The notes: generated by a model from the sequence alone, not told the origin. Shown: positions 28,941-37,830, counted from the first letter of the stretch. The stretch: DNA of 64,000 bases from Aminobacter anthyllidis (GCF_018555685.1 NZ_JAFLWW010000007.1:124001-188000); one strand, 5' to 3'. Numbers and translations: made by a program.

Positions 28941-29721
28941 ATGTTGACCGATGCACAAATAGAAAAGTGGAAGAAAGATGGATACGTCAGGCTCGAGAGG
29001 TTCTTCGATCCCGCGGCTCTGGAAAGTATTTCCAAATTTTGTTGAAGACATATCACGCGGGGATGTCAGCGATGATAAATGGCTCATGTGGTTCGAGAAA
29101 ACGACTGATGATCGAAAGATCACCTCTAAGGCCGAGAATTTTCTGGACTTCCATGACCCATTGCGTCTTCTCCTCTTAGAAGATCAGCGCATAAACTGTG
29201 CGGTCGACGATTTGCTTGGCGAAGATTCGCGCAGACTCAAGGAGTTGCTGATCTTCCACTATCCCGATAGCGGCGGTTATCGCCCGCATCAGGACATTTA
29301 TCACATTCCACACAGGCTGCCCGACCGGATGGTCCATGCGATCGTTGCCATAGGCATTGACGATTCCGACCCGGACAACGGCGGCCTTTTCTTCAGTCCC
29401 GGCAACCACAAGAAGGGGATATTTCCCATGGATGCCGGCGGGGTGATCGATCCTAAAGTCACCGAAATGTTTTCCTGGGAACCCATAGTATGGAAGGCTG
29501 GCGACATCTTCATCTTCGACGATTACGCACCGCACTACTCACAACCGAACAAAAGCAATCGTTCTCGGCGGACGCTCTACTTGGTGTTCCAGCGTGCTTC
29601 AACCGGTGGACCGACCCGCGCTGAATATAACGTGCTTAAGCGCGCCCTTAATCCGCCAGAGGGAAAAGTGGCCGATCTCGACAACCTCAAGCCCCCAAAC
29701 GGCATTTTCTATCGCGATTGA
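28941..29721 (+). pseudogene. PhyH-family Fe(II)/2-oxoglutarate dioxygenase, one-base frameshift
   Basis: ATG 28941 follows a perfect CAGGAGGC ribosome site and encodes MLTDAQIEKWKKDGYVRLER...SISKF, the usual PhyH start. The frame stops at 29043, but the next frame continues without a break as VEDISRGDVSDDKW to 29721. Removing one T from the TTTT at 29037-29040 restores a single 259-residue protein. The iron ligands are visible: His and Asp in YRPHQDIYH, distal His in DYAPHYSQPN, and the 2OG Arg in SRRTLYLVFQ. It may be a fresh null mutation, transcript slippage, or a sequence error. It would act on a small amine or amino acid; substrate unknown. Confidence 0.8.
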
Positions 29722-30046
29722 GCTCACGGAACCAGGCGGGGCCATGCATACGAAACTGATCGACGGCTTAAAAATGCGCGGAGAGCATGGCGTTCTGATT
29801 GCCCGCTACTGGACCTCGCCCGCAGTCCGTTACGACACTTCGTTATGTCGATCGTGCAGGTGTCGCCGGGCAGTCTTCTGTAACGCCTAAAGCCCCGCTG
29901 CCGCCCGTCGTCGCCCGCCTGGCCCCAGAGCCGGATTATTCTGACGGAGGCGGCCAACGTGTCGGGCTACCGCCTCTCTTCGCAACTTGCAGCAGAGGCT
30001 GTTGCGTTGGCAGCCGAAGATACCACTGCGTCAGCTGAGGGCCGTC
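29722..30046. other. Gap between the dioxygenase and the cupin-MetRS gene
   Basis: Holds a short frame MHTKLIDGLKMRGEHGVLIA that ends without a recognised family, and a weak -24/-12 look-alike (TGGCGTTCTGATTGCC, 29788-29803) without a NifA site. Otherwise nothing identifiable. Confidence 0.4.
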
Positions 30047-32047
30047 ATGCGGAAATCCACGTTTTCTCGATCGGAGCTGTCGCGGGCGTTCGGTATCGAC
30101 ATGGCTACGCTTGGGACGGGAAGCGCGGGCACCGGGTTTTCATTTGGCAAGGTGGCACCGGGCGTCACATCCGAGCCCCATCGGCACGACGAAATCGAGG
30201 CCTTCGTGGTCCTGTCTGGAGCGGGCAAGGTCAGGACCGACCTTGGGGAAATCTCGGTCGCAGCCGGCGATGTCGTTCTGTTCCATCCTTTTGAAGCGCA
30301 TGTGCTGCACAACGATGGGGTCGAAAACCTAAACTTCGTCGATGTCTACTGGCGCGACGGCAAAGCAGCCCTCGAAGCTGCTGCACAGGTCGCGATTCCC
30401 CGCGGGCCGATCTTCGTCTTCTCCACGCCGCCGACGCCTAATGGCGATCTGCATCTGGGGCATCTTTCTGGCCCTTATCTTGGCGCCGATGTCTACACGC
30501 GTTTCCTGCGCATGAAAGGGGTCGAAGCCTATCACCTGACTGGAAGCGACGATTACCAGAGCTACGTCGCCGCGCGTGCTGATGCCGAGCAATCGACGCC
30601 CGCAAAGGTGGCGCGCCACTACGCCCATGAGATTCGAGCCACGCTTGCGCTTCTCGACTGTGAGGTCCACAGCTTCCTCCCGACTTTGGGCGATAGCGCT
30701 TATGCAGAGTTTCAAGCCGCGTGTTTCCGTAGTCTTCTGAGCAGCACGGCGGTAGATCTGCGCCAGAGCCCTGCGCTCTTCGATGCTGTGACAGGCGACT
30801 ACCTTTACGAGCCGGATGTAAGCGGCCTCTGCCCCGATTGCGGCAGCTCCGCTGGTGGCAACATCTGCGAGGAATGCGGCGCACCGAACCTATGCCACGA
30901 CCTAGATGCAGTCCGGTCGCGGCACTCGGCCGAGGCGCCGGTGGTCGGCTCCGTGCGCCGTCCCGAACTTGCGCTGGAACGGTGCTACGACAATATCGAC
31001 CGGCATATAAGGGCGTCGGGCGCCCCCGTTCGGATCATGGACCTCTTCGCGCGTCTACGCCGACGTGGCGACTTTTCCGTGCCCATCACCCACCCCTCGG
31101 ACTGGGGCCTGCCGGCCGAGGCGCTCCCGGGGCAGGTGATCTGGGTCTGGCCAGAGATGGCGTTTGGTTTTCTTTACAACATCCAGGCGCTAGCTACATC
31201 GCTCGGTCGAGACTGGAACGCTGCCCTGCCCAGCAATGACTGGCAGATTGTCCATTTCTTCGGCTTCGATAATTCCTTCTACCACGCCCTGCTTTATCCG
31301 GCGCTTTATGCTGAGGTCTTCTCCCACTGGACCCCGCGCATCCGGTATCATGTGAACGAGTTCTACCTGCTCGACGGCCAGAAGTTCTCGACCAGCCGCG
31401 GCCATGGGGTCTGGGGCAAAGAGGTTCTGGGCCCAAAGACAGTCGATGTCGTCCGTCTTCATTTGGGCCTGACACGCCCGGAAGGTGAGCGGACGAACTT
31501 CACGCTGGACGCGCTACGCCGCACCGAGAACGAGGTGTTCCAAGGAATCTGGCTGAATTGGCTTGATGCGCTGCACCGGGAAATCAAGCAGGACTTTGGC
31601 GGCTGTGTGCCCGACGCAGGCGACTGGGCCCCCGCCGATCGCGCTTTCTTTGCTCGGATAGAGATCCATCGCGCGGCGATGGAACGCGTCTATTCGGACG
31701 ATGGCTTCTCGGTCCGGCGCGCGGCCGCGCAGGCCTGCGATTTCGTCAGCGATTGCGTAGTCTACCGACGGGCGCAAGACTATGAGGCGGCGCGACGTCT
31801 CTATCCCGCCCGCACCCGCACGTCGCTCGCCCTTCAGACGACGGCCGCTGCAATCCTGGCACAGACACTCGCGCCGCTGATGCCCCGATTTGCCAGCACG
31901 CTGGCGCGAGGTATCGATGGCGTCTCGACCGAAACATGGCCCACGTCCGTCCGGCGCCTTGCGCCAGGAACGACCTTTGATCTCGGACCCGTGCTGGGCT
32001 TCTACGCCAGAGCAGACATTCCTGCACTCAATGAAGAGGAGGCATAA
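30047..32047 (+). CDS. Cupin/methionyl-tRNA-synthetase-like fusion, probable hydrazine (N-N) synthetase
   Basis: 666 residues from ATG 30047; the frame opens at TTG 29987 without a better start. Residues 1-105 are a cupin with metal ligands H45, H47, E51 and H85 (EPHRHDEIEAF, FEAHVLHN). Residues 118-666 are a class I aminoacyl-tRNA-synthetase of MetRS type: HLGH at 136-139 (the HIGH motif), a Zn knuckle C262, C265, C274, C277, KFSTS at 446-450 (KMSKS) and a helical C-terminal domain. This exact cupin-MetRS architecture defines the enzymes (Spb40, Tri28 type) that adenylate an amino acid and join it to N-hydroxylysine to form an N-N bond. A lysine/ornithine N-hydroxylase is encoded 1.9 kb upstream on the same strand. 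Role inferred from architecture and context. Confidence 0.88.
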   Translation: MRKSTFSRSELSRAFGIDMATLGTGSAGTGFSFGKVAPGVTSEPHRHDEIEAFVVLSGAGKVRTDLGEISVAAGDVVLFHPFEAHVLHNDGVENLNFVDVYWRDGKAALEAAAQVAIPRGPIFVFSTPPTPNGDLHLGHLSGPYLGADVYTRFLRMKGVEAYHLTGSDDYQSYVAARADAEQSTPAKVARHYAHEIRATLALLDCEVHSFLPTLGDSAYAEFQAACFRSLLSSTAVDLRQSPALFDAVTGDYLYEPDVSGLCPDCGSSAGGNICEECGAPNLCHDLDAVRSRHSAEAPVVGSVRRPELALERCYDNIDRHIRASGAPVRIMDLFARLRRRGDFSVPITHPSDWGLPAEALPGQVIWVWPEMAFGFLYNIQALATSLGRDWNAALPSNDWQIVHFFGFDNSFYHALLYPALYAEVFSHWTPRIRYHVNEFYLLDGQKFSTSRGHGVWGKEVLGPKTVDVVRLHLGLTRPEGERTNFTLDALRRTENEVFQGIWLNWLDALHREIKQDFGGCVPDAGDWAPADRAFFARIEIHRAAMERVYSDDGFSVRRAAAQACDFVSDCVVYRRAQDYEAARRLYPARTRTSLALQTTAAAILAQTLAPLMPRFASTLARGIDGVSTETWPTSVRRLAPGTTFDLGPVLGFYARADIPALNEEEA

Positions 32048-32384
32048 TAGCCCATCGTAGTTTCGACCAGATTTGGGCCGCAATCAAAGCCGATGATGCC
32101 GAAGCTTTACTCGCGGCCACTGGCTGCCGAAGGCCACTCCCAGACCATAGACACAAACACTGGCCGGCCTTAACCAACAAATCGTCGAGACGCTGGCCCG
32201 CGCCTTGGAGGATCGCTCGGTTGACAAGCGCTTGCCATTCGTGCGGCAAATGCCGAGCGGGCTGCACTGCGCTGACCAACTTTCTCGGAATCGCGGAATT
32301 TCCGACCTATAGCCAGCCGGTCAAGAAGGTCATGCGGTTCGGGGCGCTGGGTCGGCCTAGCTGTGCGCGCCCGCGCATCGCCGG
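32048..32384. other. Gap with remnants downstream of the cupin-MetRS gene
   Basis: Short plus-strand frames (LNQQIVETLARALEDRSVDK; FLGIAEFPTYSQPVKKVMRF) look like pieces of coding sequence but match no family I know. No intact gene. Confidence 0.4.
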
Positions 32385-32475
32385 CGGCGAATGATGCTAG
32401 ATGAGCCGACGCCAACATTACCGCAGGGCAGACAGCCAAGCCGTTCTCGCCCTCAAGCGTCTGACGCATGATGCG

Positions 32476-32491
32476 TGTCCAAAAGCTGACA
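32476..32491 (+). promoter_or_regulatory. NifA upstream activator sequence 1
   Basis: TGTCCAAAAGCTGACA, identical to the site in copy 1; centre about 100 bases before the -24 element. Confidence 0.88.
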
Positions 32492-32504
32492 GCAGCAGAA
32501 AACA

Positions 32505-32520
32505 TGTCGGGTTCAAAACA
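32505..32520 (+). promoter_or_regulatory. NifA upstream activator sequence 2
   Basis: TGTCGGGTTCAAAACA fits TGT-N10-ACA and lies about 72 bases before the -24 element. The equivalent position in copy 1 ends ACC. Confidence 0.8.
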
Positions 32521-32583
32521 ACCGGCCGTCTTGGGCTTGTAAGGTTTCGAGGCAGAATCATGCATTTACTGCGGGCAAAGCGA

Positions 32584-32599
32584 TGGCATGACGTTTGCT
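32584..32599 (+). promoter_or_regulatory. Sigma-54 promoter of the fdxB block
   Basis: TGGCATGACGTTTGCT matches TGGCAYG-N4-TTGCW. It reads into remnants and, about 1.07 kb on, the intact DUF683 and fdxB genes. Confidence 0.9.
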
Positions 32600-32729
32600 G
32601 GTTGAGATCGGCAATACTGAGTGAGGGCTGATCGCATGAGAACACGCAAGACTTTGATGGTCTCCTAACCGGTGTGTTCCGTTCTGAGAGAAGAACCAGC
32701 TCGCGCATAAACGTCAGGAAAGGTGTGGA

Positions 32730-32840
32730 ATGGAGAACAACATGTTGCGTAGAGAGTCCCCGGCTCCTCTGATCAAAGTGGACGACTGGCTGCGTGGCGA
32801 ACCTCTCACGAACTTTCAGCCCGGCAAGGTGTCGGGATGA
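32730..32840 (+). pseudogene. N-terminal fragment of a redoxin/peroxiredoxin-like gene
   Basis: ATG 32730 gives 36 residues, including SPAPLIKVDDWLRGEPLTNF and QPGKV, the start of AhpC/TSA-type or TlpA-like redoxins, then a stop where YVVEFWATWC would be expected. The catalytic Cys part is gone. NifA-controlled peroxiredoxins are known in rhizobia. Confidence 0.6.
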
Positions 32841-33084
32841 CAAGTGGAATGGAACCCTGGTCAATCCGCCCATTTTCTGCGGCGCGCCCGCAGTAACTAT
32901 GTCCATGGAGCACAGGGTCGATCGTTCGCTCCAGGTCAGGGCTCGGACCTTAGACTTCCAACCGAATAGCCGCGGCCGCGATATTCGACGCGAATTTGGC
33001 CCGTCGTTGAAGATGTCACAGTCCAGGTCCTGTTCAAGGTCGGCCACAGGGGCAGCATTTACGTGGAATCGGCCTGGCCAGGCT

Positions 33085-33158
33085 GGACGTCGGCTGCGTA
33101 AGCGAGCCCGAAGTCGGCGTAACCGAAAGCAGAAATCCTCCGTTGAGGACGAGACCTG
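33085..33158 (+). pseudogene. 3' remnant of a second nifX
   Basis: Aligns with the last ~70 bases of nifX (18215-18284), e.g. GAAGTCGGCGTAACCGAAA against GAAGCTGGTGTCGCCGAAA and GTTGAGGACGAGACCTGA against TTCGAGGATGAGGACTGA. Followed, as in the intact operon, by the DUF269 gene after 16 bases. The 240 bases before it (32841-33084) hold no recognisable gene. Confidence 0.75.
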
Positions 33159-33174
33159 AAATTGAGGAAACGAA

Positions 33175-33639
33175 ATGTCTCACGCAGCGCTTGGCCCTGC
33201 CGTCAACAAGGATGGCGAGGCCCTTGCCCGCCCGTTCGTCAAATGCCTCCTGCGGCTGATCCGTGCTCAGGATTTCCACGGCTCATGCCAACGGAAATCG
33301 GACACCGGGCTGCTGGCCGATTTCATTATCACCGAGGAACTGCGCCGGAATATCCACTCATTGGCAATCCGGATCCGGACGCGATGTGGAGGCTCGACAT
33401 GTTTTAAACCTTAGTGGAGCTGGCGATCGAGGAGCGCTCAGGCGTGATGTCATAGTCAACAACAGAAATCAAACCGACCGGTGCTTTCGGACGCGTGCTT
33501 TTCACCGCCGGGCAGTTCGTCGGTCTGTCGAGGCGTCTACCGGTTCGGCTTCGAGACCCTCCGGAAACTCGCGGATGCCGGCGCCAAACTGGTCGATGCG
33601 ACTGCAGCTATTGCCTATCCCGACGTGGCGCGGGCGTGA
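33175..33639 (+). pseudogene. Frameshifted second copy of the NifX-associated (DUF269) gene
   Basis: The first 60 codons (NKDGEALARPFVKCLLRLIRAQD, here shown in part: RPFVKCLLRLIRAQD; LLADFIITEELRR) match the intact copy at 18302. A frameshift near 33357 and others follow, with later pieces in other frames up to AIAYPDVARA and stop at 33639. The intact copy ends AIDAYPEVARA. Non-functional. Confidence 0.88.
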
Positions 33640-33664
33640 AGAAACCGGTTTTCGAGGAAGGATC

Positions 33665-33868
33665 ATGTCAAACTTGGATGAGATGGCGAAGAAAGTCCGA
33701 AAGCTTCAACTGCGCGCGGCAATTGCCAAGACGAACTTGCGCGACCTTGCCGAGGGTCTCCCGGTCAAATGGATTGAGATAGAGGAAGTCGCCGAGAAAA
33801 CGCATGCCGTTTATGCCGAGTTGGATGGTGCCAGGAGAGAGCTTGCCAAAATGAAGACTTTGCGATGA
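33665..33868 (+). CDS. Nif-associated small protein (DUF683, CCE_0567 family)
   Basis: 67 residues beginning MSNLDEMAKKVRKLQLRAAI, a two-helix Rop-like protein found between the NifX-associated gene and fdxB in many diazotrophs. ATG 33665 follows GGAAGGATC. It overlaps fdxB by four bases (ATGA). Role unknown, probably nitrogenase assembly. The main nif operon lacks this gene: its sequence diverges exactly at the equivalent start codon (18806). Confidence 0.88.
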   Translation: MSNLDEMAKKVRKLQLRAAIAKTNLRDLAEGLPVKWIEIEEVAEKTHAVYAELDGARRELAKMKTLR

Positions 33869-34182
33869 GGAGCAAATTCATCAGCCGCGACGGCTCCATA
33901 TGGGTGCCTGAATATCTGATCGCTATCGATGGCAAGATCTGTATCGGCTGCGGCCGCTGCTTCAAAGTCTGCTCGCGCGAGGTCATGCATCTTTACGGCG
34001 TCGATGACGCGGGTGAAATCCTCGGCGCCTGCGACGCCGATGACGACGATTTCGACGGTGAGCTCAATCGTATGATCATGGTTGTCGACCATGCCGGCCG
34101 CTGCATTGGCTGCGGAGCCTGCGGCCGCGTCTGCCCAAAGAACTGCCAGACCCATCTCGCGGCCGACCAGATCGCAGCATGA
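33865..34182 (+). CDS. fdxB: Nif-specific 2[4Fe-4S] ferredoxin III (FdxB)
   Basis: 105 residues with two clusters of cysteines: CIGCGRCFKVC and CIGCGACGRVCPKNC, separated by an acidic insert (CDADDDDFDGE) typical of FdxB. It donates electrons for nitrogenase or cofactor synthesis. Translationally coupled to the DUF683 gene. With the main operon truncated after DUF269, this appears to be the only copy in the window. Confidence 0.93.
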   Translation: MRSKFISRDGSIWVPEYLIAIDGKICIGCGRCFKVCSREVMHLYGVDDAGEILGACDADDDDFDGELNRMIMVVDHAGRCIGCGACGRVCPKNCQTHLAADQIAA

Positions 34183-34219
34183 GCTGCATGATTTGACGAG
34201 ACAAAATCAGGAGAACGCC

Positions 34220-34540
34220 ATGCGCTTCATCATCTTTTGTCGGCTCCTCGGGCTAGTCCTGTGCGGCAACGCTGTGACGGTTTACTTCGCCTCGCATTCG
34301 TTCCGTCTAGCAGTCGTCACGACGCTGGGCTGTTCGCTACTTCTTCAGCTGGGCTATTTCGCAAGTGTCCTCTTTCTGATTTGGCGATCGAGCTGCGCTG
34401 GCAAAGCCGGGCAAGGGGCTGAGCTTTTCGATAGGTCCCAGGAAGTTCGGTACCAGTCGCGCGACGATGAGCATAGGAATGAAACTCAAGATGTGCCCCA
34501 GCGCAATCAAACGCTCGGCATATCGCTGCTCCTCCCTTGA
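34220..34540 (+). CDS. SyrA/ExoX-like exopolysaccharide production repressor
   Basis: 106 residues from ATG 34220 after CAGGAGAA. Two hydrophobic helices (LGLVLCGNAVTVYFASH and LLLQLGYFASVLFLIW) and a charged tail match the small inner-membrane SyrA/ExoX family, which modulates exopolysaccharide synthesis in rhizobia. The polar tail after about residue 62 is longer than usual. It lies 37 bases after fdxB and may be on the same NifA-driven transcript. Confidence 0.75.
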   Translation: MRFIIFCRLLGLVLCGNAVTVYFASHSFRLAVVTTLGCSLLLQLGYFASVLFLIWRSSCAGKAGQGAELFDRSQEVRYQSRDDEHRNETQDVPQRNQTLGISLLLP

Positions 34541-35069
34541 GGCGCCGTAACAAGATCAGAGCTCAGAGTCATCCCTTTGTTCAAGTTTGATTATTCAGGC
34601 CATGGTTCCCTGGTAAGGTCGAAGGCGACGGCATTCTCATCGTTCTACCGCCCAGGGGAATGCAGTTTCGGTTCTCCGGGCGGATTCGCCGATGACGGTC
34701 CTGTGTTTCGGCGTGCGATTTTGACACCTGAGGCGGGGAATCGGCGTCCAATTTTGACCCCCGGTTGGAGAGCGCCCTAGGGGTGGACACTGATCAGGCT
34801 GCGGTTTTGCGCGTTTGCCGGATGGGTTGATCCTCGCGATCATCTGCGCGACCCATTCGCCGCGCCGTCTCTCGTGGCCGCTTGCCCTCTTGAATTGAAG
34901 GTACAGACATTTCCTCTTTTAAAAGCGACATCCGCCCTGTCCGTCAGCCGGAGAACGTCGGAGCTAAAACCCGGTCACCACCAGTTCGCCAGGTCGAAAT
35001 GGCAGCGAACGACCTTGCGGGGGCGCTCGGATTCAGGCGTAGGTCGATGCCGAGAGGCACGTTCGGCAT
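34541..35069. other. Gap with insertion-sequence scraps
   Basis: Around 34720-34800 the stretch GGCGTCCAATTTTGACCCCC resembles the ends of IS21-type elements. No gene is recognisable. Confidence 0.4.
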
Positions 35070-35085
35070 TGTCCGATAACCGACA
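35070..35085 (+). promoter_or_regulatory. NifA upstream activator sequence
   Basis: TGTCCGATAACCGACA fits TGT-N10-ACA with a near-palindromic core. Centre about 71 bases before the -24 element at 35147. Confidence 0.85.
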
Positions 35086-35146
35086 ATGTGGGGTATGCAA
35101 CGTCGAGGAAGCTGACTCTTGGGTGTTTTTTAAATGCTTTTTGGCT

Positions 35147-35162
35147 TGGCACGGTACATGCT
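35147..35162 (+). promoter_or_regulatory. Orphan sigma-54 promoter upstream of acdS
   Basis: TGGCACGGTACATGCT matches TGGCACG-N4-WTGCW exactly. No intact gene follows until acdS, 700 bases on. Confidence 0.85.
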
Positions 35163-35805
35163 CGTTATTGCGCAAAACGCACGGATTGAGTGGTCCCACC
35201 GCCACGAAAGTCGCTAGCTTACGCCACCTCCCAAGGCGAACCCGGCCCGGCAGGGAGCTCCGTCTCTGCCGGGCATGCCTTTCAGACGACTCGCGTTCAG
35301 AACAGCAGCAAGTTCACGTCCGCAACACCGACACAGATTACAATCAGTTGCTGGATACCGCTAGGACCGACACGCTCGTCAACTACAATCCGACGACTTA
35401 CGGCCGCAGCGAGGCCAGCCCTTCGAGGGCATTGGCACCCGTTTCGATCAGGTAGACGAGCACTTCGATCCAGCAGCTGAAACTTCTGTGAGGCGTTGAG
35501 CGCCACAAAAATCGCCTCGCGGAATTCGGCTCGGCAACTGTGCGGTTCCTGCCGGTCCAATCGCAAACAAGAGCCACTGCGTTTTTATCGAAGTCTGTTG
35601 GTTTGGCGGTCTGGCTGCACTTGCAAAGCTAGCAAAAACGCAGATGCCGACCGCGTGTCGTCGTAGGTTTCCTAGGCGATGGTCGCCTCATCGCAGCATG
35701 CCGACATGTGGATCGCTTCGTTTGAATCGCAAGGAGAGCGCTGGAAATCCCCAAAGCTCTGATGGGTGGTCGGAGAGCGCGGCCGACCAATCCAAGCAGC
35801 GCTTA
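35163..35805. other. Gap between two sigma-54 promoters
   Basis: Contains a perfect 9-bp hairpin (GCCCGGCAG...CTGCCGGGC, 35245-35274) and a plus-strand frame ending TDTLVNYNPTTYGRSEASPS at 35455 that I cannot assign. It looks like the remains of a gene once served by the 35147 promoter. Confidence 0.45.
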
Positions 35806-35821
35806 TGGAACGAGTTTTGCG
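35806..35821 (+). promoter_or_regulatory. Proximal sigma-54 promoter of acdS
   Basis: TGGAACGAGTTTTGCG fits TGGMACG-N4-TTGC; it shares ACGAGTTTTG with the nifH promoter. It ends 37 bases before the acdS ATG. No strict NifA site lies in the 150 bases upstream. Confidence 0.82.
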
Positions 35822-35858
35822 TGGCTATTTCAGCTGAATGGTCATCGCCGGAGAGAAT

Positions 35859-36872
35859 ATGCTGGAAAAATTCGAGCGTTACCCGCTCACCTTTGGACCC
35901 ACACCCATCGAGAAGCTCGACCGGCTCGGCAAGCATCTGGGTGGCAAGGTCGAAATCTACGCCAAACGCGAGGACTGCAACTCCGGTCTGGCGTTCGGCG
36001 GCAACAAGCTGCGCAAGCTCGAATATATCATCCCCGACGCGATCGCGTCAGATGCCGATACCCTTGTCACCGTCGGCGGCGTGCAGTCCAACCATACGCG
36101 GATGGTCGCCGCCGTTGCCGCCAAGATCGGCATGAAATGTCTCCTGGTCCAGGAGAGCTGGGTTCCACATGAGGATGTCGTCTACGACCGGGTCGGCAAC
36201 ATTCTCTTGAGCCGCATCTTGGGCGCAGAGGTACGTCTGGTCGACGATGGCTTTGACATCGGTATCCGCCGCAGCTGGGAAAAAGCGCTCTATGAGGTCA
36301 AGGCAAGGGGCGGCAGGCCCTATGCGATACCGGCCGGGGCGTCTGTTCACCCGAATGGAGGCCTCGGCTATGTGGGGTTCGCGGAGGAAGTGCGCGCCCA
36401 GGAGGAACAGCTTGGGTTTGCCTTCGATTACATGGTCGTTTGCACGGTCACCGGTTCAACGCATGCCGGCATGCTCGTCGGATTCGCCAAGGACGGTCGG
36501 CAGCGCAACGTGATCGGTATCGATGCCTCTGCGACCCCGGCCAAGACCAAGGCGCAGGTGCTTAGCATTGCCCGACATACAGCGACCCTCGTCGAGCTCG
36601 GATCGGAACTTGCCGAGGATGACGTGGTGTTGCTCGAGGACTACGCGCACCCGCGGTACGGCATTCCATCCGAGCAAACCAAGGAGGCGATCCGTCTGTG
36701 TGCGCGGCTCGAGGGTATGATTACCGATCCCGTCTATGAGGGCAAATCGATGCAAGGGATGATTGACCTCGTCCAGAAAGGCTTTTTTCCAGAGGGCTCG
36801 AGGATTCTCTACGCGCATCTCGGCGGCGCGCCGGCCATCAACGGTTATGGCTACACCTTTCGCAATGGCTGA
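35859..36872 (+). CDS. acdS: 1-aminocyclopropane-1-carboxylate (ACC) deaminase
   Basis: 337 residues; opens the ACC ring to 2-oxobutyrate and ammonia, lowering plant ethylene. The PLP lysine is in [15 protein letters not shown] near residue 50, with [24 protein letters not shown] and [12 protein letters not shown] as family blocks. Start at ATG 35859 ([16 protein letters not shown]); the frame opens seven codons earlier. Two sigma-54 promoters precede it. In Mesorhizobium loti acdS is known to be NifA-dependent and expressed in nodules, which fits. A fragment of a second acdS lies at 24143. Confidence 0.96.
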   Translation: MLEKFERYPLTFGPTPIEKLDRLGKHLGGKVEIYAKREDCNSGLAFGGNKLRKLEYIIPDAIASDADTLVTVGGVQSNHTRMVAAVAAKIGMKCLLVQESWVPHEDVVYDRVGNILLSRILGAEVRLVDDGFDIGIRRSWEKALYEVKARGGRPYAIPAGASVHPNGGLGYVGFAEEVRAQEEQLGFAFDYMVVCTVTGSTHAGMLVGFAKDGRQRNVIGIDASATPAKTKAQVLSIARHTATLVELGSELAEDDVVLLEDYAHPRYGIPSEQTKEAIRLCARLEGMITDPVYEGKSMQGMIDLVQKGFFPEGSRILYAHLGGAPAINGYGYTFRNG

Positions 36873-37429
36873 TGCTCGACAGACCTCCACGTGCTGTGCC
36901 TGCCGTAACAGCGCTGCGCCAAGTTTGACCGAAGGCCCGTTGGCAAACTTCAGCGGGCAGCTGTTAACTGCCGCCACGACGTGGGGTCGTGGTGCTGGCA
37001 TGCTTGGCAGCATTTGCCTGTGCTCAATGTGTCCCGGAGCCGCATAAGAAGGGAGAAGACATGGCCGTTTGACTTTCTTGTCATTTTGCGGGGCCGCGAT
37101 AATCGCCGTAAATTTGATAAATTGTAAGCTACCGAAGATGTCGCGCAGGCGCGGAGGTATCTACTTGAGCAGGTTTGGAAGCTGTGACCAAGCGTGCTCG
37201 AGCGGGTCGTCGTCGGCGAGCACATCGCCGGACACCCCCAGCGCGGCGGTGAACTGGGCCAGCATGGGTGAGGGAGAGGCGTCCCCCGCGACGTGACAGC
37301 GGGCAGTCGGTATCCGGCTTAACGAGGGCTTGCTCATACCTATTGCGAGCGTCGACGAGACTGTCGTTCCTTCGGCAATTTTGACCGAAACGGCGCATTC
37401 AGCCGGCGCGTTGCCTTCGGGCGGGTCGT
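36873..37429. other. Gap downstream of acdS
   Basis: A 7-bp hairpin (CCACGAC...GTCGTGG, 36974-36992) lies about 100 bases after acdS but lacks a T-run. No gene is recognisable to 37429. Confidence 0.4.
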
Positions 37430-37830
37430 CCACCTCGCGCTCTTTTAGCACTACGTGCGGAGGGGGTTTGGGGGCTACGACGTAGCTGAGCCGCTCTATA
37501 CGGAGGGGCGCGCGCGGCGAGGCGACGATGAGGTTGAGTTGTCCCCCGATCGCCTCTACGTAGCTCTAGGTGTCGACAGATACATATCGGCCTGTTGCTC
37601 GATCTTCGAGACAGAGGGCTGGTTGATCTTGAGGGACAAGGCAATCTCCGCCTGGGGCTTCCCAGCCGCACGGCGCAGCTCGCCGTTCGACCTCCGTCCT
37701 TTAACTCTTCGAAACGTGCGTCGACACGCTCCCGACGCTCCTCGGGGAGGGCTGCGATCACGTCATCAAGCCTGCGTTGTTCGCCGGCCAGCGGAGATGC
37801 CCTTGATGGCATTTGTCCAATGGCGTGTTG
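37430..37830 (-). pseudogene. Decayed XRE-type HTH regulator/antitoxin
   Basis: On the minus strand, frames combine to ...VDARFEELK / RRAAGKPQAEIALSLKINQP / SVSKIEQQADMYLST / GGQLNLIV, the HTH of an XRE family antitoxin-like protein. Two frameshifts break it. Confidence 0.65.

Larger units (their letters stand above)
32385..32660 (+). repeat. NifA-promoter cassette, copy 2
   Basis: Aligns with 23866-24142 over about 270 bases, including activator site, promoter and flanks. Copy 2 has two perfect activator sites and precedes the redoxin/nifX/DUF269 remnants and the intact DUF683-fdxB genes. Confidence 0.85.

Noticed and set aside
29788-29803. TGGCGTTCTGATTGCC as a promoter for the cupin-MetRS gene
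   Set aside because: The -24 half deviates (TGGCGT) and there is no activator site; not enough to call.
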